A stretch of 7,409 nt of DNA from Alphaproteobacteria bacterium (GTDB lineage Bacteria > Pseudomonadota > Alphaproteobacteria > Rhizobiales > Rhizobiaceae). The DNA is taken from NCBI GenBank assembly GCA_030428345.1, contig JAUIBM010000132.1:1-7409 (forward strand). The letters run 5' to 3'. The notes beneath the pieces were generated by a model. That model did not search any database and was not told the origin of the DNA. It saw only the letters and a program-made list of their open reading frames with translations. The translations under genes and the position numbers were made by a program. This document shows positions 1-3,853 of the stretch, piece after piece. How positions within the stretch are numbered: position 1 is the first letter of the stretch; each line of letters opens with the position of its first letter.

Positions 1-530
1 ATGCCGGGGAGCTTGCGCCTCATCTCCAACAGGCTTCTTGGCATGTGGTAATAGCTCGTCACCACGATCAGCGAGGAGAAATGGTTGCGCCTGGCCCAAT
101 CGGCCGCCTGTTCGGCATTGCCGACCGTGTCCAGCGCCGCCTTGTCGATGTCGACGCAGCAGCCGAAGATCTCGGCCTTGGCGCCAATCGCGCGCCGGAT
201 CTGGGCCGGCGAGGTGTCGGGGTGAACCCCGCTGATCAGCAGCCTGCCGCCCTTGCCCTGCCGAAGGAGGTCGACGCCGGTTTCAATGCGGGAATGCCCG
301 CCTGTCAGAACGACGATTCCGTCCGCCTTCGGTACATCCGCCTCGTTCGGCGCACGCTCGATCAGCACCACGAAACGGACAAATCCCGCCGCCATCAGCG
401 CCAGCGCAAGAAGGCCGGCAATCGCGAAGGCGCGCAGGAAGCGAACGTGCCCCGCCGCCTTCCTTGCCAGGGGCGGACCGCGCTCCAGGGTCCTGACATT
501 TGCCGTGAAATCGGCCAAAAGACGCCTCAT
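1..530 (-). CDS. YdcF/DUF218-family membrane-anchored protein, 3'-truncated by window edge
   Basis: The reading frame starts at ATG 528-530 and stays open for 176 codons to the window edge, so the C-terminus is missing. An in-frame TAA lies five codons upstream and no other start lies between, which fixes this ATG. The first 30 residues are basic, one hydrophobic span follows at about 31-55, and then comes a DUF218-type fold: ADGIVVLTGGHSRI at about 69-82, LLISG at 97-101, DTVGNAEQA at about 134-142 and VVTSYYHMPRS at about 157-167. These match the conserved Gly, Asn/Glu and His/Arg positions of the YdcF/SanA/ElyC superfamily, whose members are tied to envelope integrity and polysaccharide or peptidoglycan metabolism. 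The exact reaction is unknown. It lies 131 bp downstream of ftsX on the same strand and is probably read with ftsEX. From memory, related genomes often place an acyltransferase gene (plsC-like) next; that would be outside this window. No good Shine-Dalgarno is seen. Family assignment is firm, function is not. Confidence 0.88.
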   Translation of the reverse strand, partial: MRRLLADFTANVRTLERGPPLARKAAGHVRFLRAFAIAGLLALALMAAGFVRFVVLIERAPNEADVPKADGIVVLTGGHSRIETGVDLLRQGKGGRLLISGVHPDTSPAQIRRAIGAKAEIFGCCVDIDKAALDTVGNAEQAADWARRNHFSSLIVVTSYYHMPRSLLEMRRKLPG

Positions 531-661
531 CGCCGGTCTTGCTTATTTTCCAGCCTATTAGGGGAATGCGGCGCGGCCGTGGCAAGCGCTTCATGGTGGT
601 TGCGCCGGATTATTCTTGCAGGAATTGCATCAACGCGGCAAATCCTCAAGGCAAGCAGGGT

Positions 662-1687
662 TCAGGAGCCTTGAATGCGACCATAGGTCTCCAATTGGCT
701 CACCCGGGCCATCACCGTCTGTCGTGAGGTCCCGGCCGCGAGCAGGGCTATTGCCGCCACCACCAGGGCAATCCCGAGATATCCCATCCAGCCGATGGAG
801 AAACTGCCGAACAGGGCGGCAATCTGGTCGCCCTGCGGCGTCGCGCGGCTTATCATCGACCAGACGGCCAGGACGACGAACAGCGCCGCTGCCGCGCCGC
901 CGCCAGCCAGCGCGCCGCGCGCGGCCAACGCCAGGAAATGACGCTGGAACTGGCGCGCGATGAAACGCCCGTCGGCGCCGACGAAATGCAACACCTCGAT
1001 GATCTCGCGATTTCCCGCCATCGCCCCGCGCGTGGCGAAGACAACGGTGAGAACGGTCGCCGTGAGGACCAGCGCCAGAACCGCCAGTCCCACCGCGATC
1101 ATGGTCCAGGCCATTGCGGTCAAGCGATCGACCCATGCGCGATGATCGTCGAGGCTGGCGCCGGGCACCTTCGCTTCAAGCGCGGCGCGGATCGCGGCGA
1201 AGTCGGGCTTCGCACCGGCCTTGATCGCAACTGTCAGCAGGCGCGGCACCGGCAGTTCCTCGATGTCCAGACCGCTGCCGAGCCAGGGCTCGAGCAGGCG
1301 CGCCGTCTGCTTCTTGTCGAGCGCGGTCACCTTTTCAATGCCGTCGAAGCCGGCGACGAGGCGCGCCGCCTCGTCCATGGCTTCCTCCATCGCGCGCTCC
1401 TCGAAGGGCTTGATCTGCACGGTCACCTCGCGGGCGATGTCGTTCTGCCAGCGCCCGGCGGTGTCGGATATGCTGATCACGGCTCCCAGCGTGAGGCAGG
1501 CAAGAAACGCCATGATGGCGATAACGATCGCGAGCGCCTGGCCGGCAACGCTCTCCCGCGGGACGACGTGGCGTCCGCTGCGCAATTCGTAGCGGATCGC
1601 GCCACCGGCGATCGTGTCGCGCTTCGCGGCTTGATCGGGCGCGTCGTCGGGTTTTTCGACAGGATCCGGAAGCGGTTCGTCAGTCAT
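662..1687 (-). CDS. ftsX: Cell division protein FtsX (ABC-type permease subunit of FtsEX)
   Basis: The 341-residue membrane partner of FtsE transmits ATP hydrolysis at the septum to periplasmic activation of peptidoglycan hydrolases. A charged, proline-rich cytoplasmic N-tail (1-48) is followed by a first span at about 51-74. A large periplasmic loop (about 75-190) includes WLGSGLDIEELPVPRLLTV, a conserved FtsX stretch. Three more spans lie at about 193-216, 251-279 and 301-320. The cytoplasmic segment EVLHFVGADGRFIARQFQRHF (about 231-251) is the typical FtsX contact region before the third span. Length and topology are usual for the family. The ATG overlaps the end of ftsE (ATGACTGA, 8 bp) and has no Shine-Dalgarno of its own, so translation is probably coupled to ftsE. 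Identity is secure from both the sequence and the FtsE neighbour. Confidence 0.96.
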   Translation of the reverse strand: MTDEPLPDPVEKPDDAPDQAAKRDTIAGGAIRYELRSGRHVVPRESVAGQALAIVIAIMAFLACLTLGAVISISDTAGRWQNDIAREVTVQIKPFEERAMEEAMDEAARLVAGFDGIEKVTALDKKQTARLLEPWLGSGLDIEELPVPRLLTVAIKAGAKPDFAAIRAALEAKVPGASLDDHRAWVDRLTAMAWTMIAVGLAVLALVLTATVLTVVFATRGAMAGNREIIEVLHFVGADGRFIARQFQRHFLALAARGALAGGGAAAALFVVLAVWSMISRATPQGDQIAALFGSFSIGWMGYLGIALVVAAIALLAAGTSRQTVMARVSQLETYGRIQGS

Positions 1688-2339
1688 AGATCTGGAGGTG
1701 TCCCTCGTTGAGCACCAGGCGGCGGGCGTTGATCTGGTCCATCAGGGTCAGATCATGCGTGGCGATGATCACCGAAGTTCCGGTTCTGTGCAGTTCGACG
1801 AACAATCGCAGCAGGCGGCGGGCAAGGGGCGGATCGACATTGCCCGTCGGCTCGTCCGCCAGGAGCACGCTGGGCTGGTCGATCAAGGCCCTTGCGATTG
1901 CGGCGCGCTGCTTCTCGCCGCCCGAAAGCACCGGCGGCAGCACGTGCATGCGCTCGCCGAGCCCGACCCAGCGCAGCAGTTCGGTGACGTCGGAGCGGTA
2001 ACTCGTCTCTTCCTTGCCGCGCACCAGCAGCGGCAAGGCGACATTCTCATAGGTGGTAAGATGGCTGAGCAGGCGAAAATCCTGGAACACCACGCCGACG
2101 CGCCGGCGAATCGACGGCATTTCGGTCCGGGTGATTTCCGTGGCGTTCTTTTCGAAGATGCGCACCAGCCCGCGGGTCGGCTTCAGCGCGAGCATCATCA
2201 GCCGCAACAGGCTGGTCTTGCCCGCGCCCGAGGGGCCGGTCAGGAATTGAAACGAGTTCGGCGCGACCTGGAATGTCAGATCGCTGAGAACTTCCTGCCC
2301 CAGGCCATAGCGCAGGCCGACATTTTCGAAACTGATCAA
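1680..2339 (-). CDS. ftsE: Cell division ATP-binding protein FtsE
   Basis: The 219-residue ABC ATPase of the FtsEX complex works at the cytoplasmic face of the division septum with FtsX and, in studied bacteria, interacts with the Z-ring. All nucleotide-binding motifs are present: Walker A GPSGAGKT (35-42), Q-loop VFQDFRLL (Gln86), signature LSGGEKQR (138-145), Walker B LLADEP (Asp162, Glu163) and the H-loop ATHD (His195). Start MISFENVGLRYG is the family's usual N-terminus, which fixes the initiation codon as TTG at 2337-2339. No ATG or GTG lies upstream in frame before a TAA, and the first downstream ATG falls after Walker A. The upstream bases (GGGGCGCGTC) give a very weak ribosome binding site, so translation may be deliberately low. 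It is the first gene of a leftward operon with ftsX and probably the YdcF-type gene, and is divergent from the zinc-ribbon gene across a region with a CtrA-type box. Confidence 0.97.
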   Translation of the reverse strand: MISFENVGLRYGLGQEVLSDLTFQVAPNSFQFLTGPSGAGKTSLLRLMMLALKPTRGLVRIFEKNATEITRTEMPSIRRRVGVVFQDFRLLSHLTTYENVALPLLVRGKEETSYRSDVTELLRWVGLGERMHVLPPVLSGGEKQRAAIARALIDQPSVLLADEPTGNVDPPLARRLLRLFVELHRTGTSVIIATHDLTLMDQINARRLVLNEGHLQIYD

Positions 2340-2363
2340 GACGCGCCCCGGGTTCGGCTCGTG

Positions 2364-2393
2364 GTTATCCCCGCCAAGTGCACCATGCGTTAA
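2364..2393 (-). promoter_or_regulatory. Candidate sigma-70-type promoter for ftsE
   Basis: On the minus strand, TTAACG (2393-2388) and GATAAC (2369-2364) are separated by 18 bases and each matches the sigma-70 consensus at 4 of 6 positions. Transcription would start near 2357, leaving a leader of about 18 nucleotides before the TTG start of ftsE. The -35 element is part of the TTAA cluster that holds the CtrA-type box, an arrangement common in CtrA-controlled promoters. Read by eye only; no transcript evidence. Confidence 0.42.
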
Positions 2394-2414
2394 GGATGGT
2401 TAACAGTGCATTAA
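2390..2414. promoter_or_regulatory. CtrA-type binding box cluster (TTAA-N7-TTAAC plus TTAACCAT)
   Basis: TTAA occurs at 2390-2393, 2400-2403 and 2411-2414. The last two are separated by exactly 7 bases. On the minus strand they read TTAA-N7-TTAAC, the full consensus for the alphaproteobacterial cell-cycle regulator CtrA, and the second half continues as TTAACCAT, the known alternative CtrA half-site motif. The third TTAA, 6 bases away, gives an extra half-site. The cluster sits in the short divergent region between ftsE (starting 61 bp to the left of the 2400 half-site) and the zinc-ribbon gene, and overlaps the -35 elements of both predicted promoters. In GC-rich DNA such an AT-rich, correctly spaced motif placed here is unlikely to be chance, but occupancy by CtrA is inference. 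Confidence 0.62.
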
Positions 2415-2429
2415 GAACTTGGGTGTAAT
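2400..2429 (+). promoter_or_regulatory. Candidate sigma-70-type promoter for the zinc-ribbon gene
   Basis: TTAACA (2400-2405) and TGTAAT (2424-2429), 18 bases apart, each match the sigma-70 consensus at 5 of 6 positions, making this the best promoter-like sequence in the window. Transcription would start near 2436. Its -35 element is one half of the CtrA-type box, so CtrA binding could repress this promoter while acting differently on the leftward one. A TTG at 2419 that would extend the gene lies inside this promoter and upstream of the predicted transcription start. Confidence 0.5.
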
Positions 2430-2450
2430 TTACGGCACCTGCGCAGGAAA

Positions 2451-2475
2451 TTCCGGCCGGAAAATGACTTCCGGC
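2451..2475 (+). repeat. Triple TTCCGG inverted-repeat element in the leader of the zinc-ribbon gene
   Basis: TTCCGG occurs at 2451-2456, as its complement CCGGAA at 2457-2462, and again as TTCCGG at 2469-2474. The first two form a perfect 12-bp palindrome. The second and third form a 7-bp stem (GCCGGAA/TTCCGGC, 2456-2462 with 2469-2475) around a 6-base loop. The two pairings exclude each other in RNA. The loop contains an ATG (2464-2466), an otherwise possible start, which this stem would partly hide. It could be an operator or a leader RNA switch, or chance in GC-rich DNA. Confidence 0.45.
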
Positions 2476-2496
2476 GCTGCGCGACGGAACATGGCC

Positions 2497-3210
2497 ATGC
2501 CACTGACTGCTGCAAAGTGCCCCTCTTGCGACTACAGCAACGGAACTGCGGGAAAGCCGGTTGCCTGCGGCGACGGACGAATGCGTTGCGCCGATTGCGG
2601 AGCCGAGTGGCGCGAGATCGGTTCCGCCAGCGCGCGCGCGCCGCTGCAGGAGGCTGCCAGCACCCGTCCGCCTTCACCGCGGCGCGGCGCGCCAATGATC
2701 GCCGGCCTGCCGAACTTTGTCGCGACACCGCCAGCGGCTCGGGGCGCGCCGGGCCTCCGCTGGCGCGGGGCTCCCGCTTGGTGGCCGCGCCTGACGAGCG
2801 CCAGCGCCATGCTTTGGCTCTTCGCCGGACTTGCGGCGTTCTTTCTGATCGGCCAGCCCTTTGCCTATCTTTCGGGCCGGCAATTGCCGTCGATATTCGG
2901 CGTAGAGGCAAGACCGGTGGAAATCTCGGCGCTCTCGGCGCGTCAATTGCTGCGGGGCGGGCGAATCGCGGTAAGTGTCGAGGGTCGGATCACAAATCGC
3001 TCTGATAGAACCTTGCCGATGAACGCGATCGAAGTGGTGGTAAGCCAGGCGCAAGGACACCGCATCTATGGCTGGAGCCACCGGCCGGCAATCGCCTTTC
3101 TCGCACCTGGCCAGTCAATCCGCTTCATGACCGCGCATGGCGAGGTTCCCGAGGCCGCGGCGAGCGTCGAAATCCGGGCCGGCGGCGTGTCAGCTTCCGC
3201 CAGACTCTAA
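2497..3210 (+). CDS. MJ0042-type zinc-ribbon, single-span membrane protein of unknown function
   Basis: A 237-residue protein. Residues 8-34 form a zinc ribbon of the MJ0042 type, CPSC (8-11) then CADC (31-34), giving four cysteine ligands. A proline/alanine/arginine-rich linker follows (about 45-98), then one hydrophobic span (about 101-127) and a C-terminal domain (about 150-232) with the look of a beta-sandwich (VEGRITNRSDRTLP, FLAPGQSIRF), probably periplasmic. The zinc finger would then be cytoplasmic. This architecture is common beside ftsE in Rhizobiales, but its role is not established; a sensor, regulator or division-linked factor are all possible. I chose ATG 2497 because GGAA at 2486-2489 is well spaced to it and the finger begins just after. 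ATG 2491 is equally possible, and ATG 2464 lies in a potential hairpin loop. It is divergent from ftsE and 42 bp upstream of hpt, probably in one operon with it. Confidence 0.85.
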   Translation: MPLTAAKCPSCDYSNGTAGKPVACGDGRMRCADCGAEWREIGSASARAPLQEAASTRPPSPRRGAPMIAGLPNFVATPPAARGAPGLRWRGAPAWWPRLTSASAMLWLFAGLAAFFLIGQPFAYLSGRQLPSIFGVEARPVEISALSARQLLRGGRIAVSVEGRITNRSDRTLPMNAIEVVVSQAQGHRIYGWSHRPAIAFLAPGQSIRFMTAHGEVPEAAASVEIRAGGVSASARL

Positions 3211-3231
3211 CCTTTCAGCCTCTAATCACTC

Positions 3232-3244
3232 TCCAATCATTGGA
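3232..3244 (+). promoter_or_regulatory. 13-bp palindrome overlapping the hpt ribosome binding site
   Basis: TCCAAT (3232-3237) and ATTGGA (3239-3244) are perfect inverted repeats around one central base, and end 8 bases before the hpt start. The right arm contains GGA, the only Shine-Dalgarno-like bases available to hpt. The element could be a protein operator or, as RNA, a short hairpin (5-bp stem, 3-base loop) that limits hpt translation. The left arm is also part of an imperfect direct repeat (TCTAATCACT then TCCAATCATT). No regulator can be named from the sequence. Confidence 0.4.
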
Positions 3245-3252
3245 TTTGCAGC

Positions 3253-3795
3253 ATGCCAATCGTTCGAAACAAGAAGATCGAGGTGCTCTACAGCGTCGAG
3301 GCGATCGCACGGCGCAATCATGAACTTGCGGAGGAAATCGCACTCGGCGATCTCAGCAATCTGCTGGTCATCTCGATCCTCAAGGGGTCCTTCGTGTTTG
3401 CAGCCGATCTCATTCGCGCCCTGCATCGCGCGGGCCTTGCCCCGGAGGTCGAGTTCATCTCGGTGTCGAGCTACGGCGCGGGAACGGAAGCTGGAAAGAT
3501 CCGGCTGCTGCGCGATGTCGAAACCGATGTGAAGGGTCGCGACATCCTGCTTATCGACGACATCCTGGAATCGGGCAACACGCTCAAGTTCACGCGTGAC
3601 CTGATGCTCGAGCGTGGGGCGCGCAAGGTGGCGATCGTCGCGCTGCTGGACAAGAGCATGAAGCGCCGCGCGCCGATCTCAGCCGATTATGTGGGCTTCG
3701 AATGCCCCGACAAATTCGTTGTCGGATACGGCATGGATGTCGGCCATGCCTTCCGTGAGCTGCCTTTTGTGGGCGTCGTCACCGGAGACGCGTAG
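3253..3795 (+). CDS. hpt: Hypoxanthine phosphoribosyltransferase
   Basis: A cytoplasmic type-I phosphoribosyltransferase of 180 residues that converts hypoxanthine (and usually guanine) plus PRPP to IMP (GMP) and pyrophosphate in purine salvage. Visible motifs in order: the pyrophosphate loop ILKGS (42-46), the flexible-loop start SSYG (72-75), the PRPP-binding signature DILLIDDILESGNTL (97-111, acidic pair Asp102-Asp103), the purine-site segment DKSMKRR (133-139), KFVVGYGMD (154-162) with the conserved Lys and aromatic stacking region, and a C-terminal FRELPFVGVV. Length is normal and all key residues are present. The ATG has only a weak GGA Shine-Dalgarno, which lies in a palindrome. No clear promoter is seen in the 42 bp after the upstream gene, so co-transcription with the zinc-ribbon gene is likely. 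The gene converges with the TIGR02302-type gene. Confidence 0.96.
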   Translation: MPIVRNKKIEVLYSVEAIARRNHELAEEIALGDLSNLLVISILKGSFVFAADLIRALHRAGLAPEVEFISVSSYGAGTEAGKIRLLRDVETDVKGRDILLIDDILESGNTLKFTRDLMLERGARKVAIVALLDKSMKRRAPISADYVGFECPDKFVVGYGMDVGHAFRELPFVGVVTGDA

Positions 3796-3817
3796 AGCCC
3801 TTCCAGTCAGAGCGGAA

Positions 3818-3831
3818 CCGGCTTGAGCCGG
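3818..3831. terminator. Small hairpin between convergent hpt and the TIGR02302-type gene
   Basis: CCGGCT (3818-3823) pairs with AGCCGG (3826-3831), forming a 5-bp stem with loop TTGA in either transcript. It lies in the 58-bp gap between two converging genes, where terminators are expected. No run of T follows on either strand, so it would be a weak intrinsic terminator, or Rho may act instead. The surrounding bases (GCGGAA on the left, GGAAACGC on the right) resemble the short GC-rich palindromic repeats dispersed in many Rhizobiales genomes; that comparison is from memory. Confidence 0.3.
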
Positions 3832-3853
3832 AAACGCGCCGCAAGCACCGCGA

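Noticed and set aside
283..594. A 103-codon minus-strand frame starting at ATG 594, between ftsX and the YdcF-type gene
   Set aside because: Most of it overlaps the YdcF-type gene in another frame and its translation is Arg/Gly-rich without family features.
575..660. A possible promoter for the YdcF-type gene (TTGATG or TTGCCG upstream of AATAAT)
   Set aside because: Spacing is 13 or 21 bases, outside the usual 16-18, and the match is poor, so it was not listed as a feature.
45..674. A 209-codon plus-strand open frame over the YdcF-type gene
   Set aside because: The minus-strand frame carries the DUF218 motifs. The plus-strand translation has none.
938..1711. A 257-codon plus-strand open frame opposite ftsX
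   Set aside because: The translation is His/Arg/Gly/Asp-rich with no recognisable domain, and ftsX on the other strand is certain. Long antisense frames are common in GC-rich genomes.
1698..2393. A 231-codon plus-strand open frame opposite ftsE
   Set aside because: It is fully antisense to ftsE, low in complexity (His, Gln, Arg, Ala) and without any motif.
2419..2496. An earlier TTG start (2419) for the zinc-ribbon gene
   Set aside because: It lies within the predicted promoter and ahead of the predicted transcription start, and the extra 26 residues precede the zinc finger without family-like sequence. ATG 2491 or 2497 is preferred.
2411..2911. A minus-strand open frame of 166 codons opposite the zinc-ribbon gene
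   Set aside because: The translation is Arg/Ser/Ala-rich with no motif. The plus-strand frame has a clear CxxC...CxxC finger and a membrane span.
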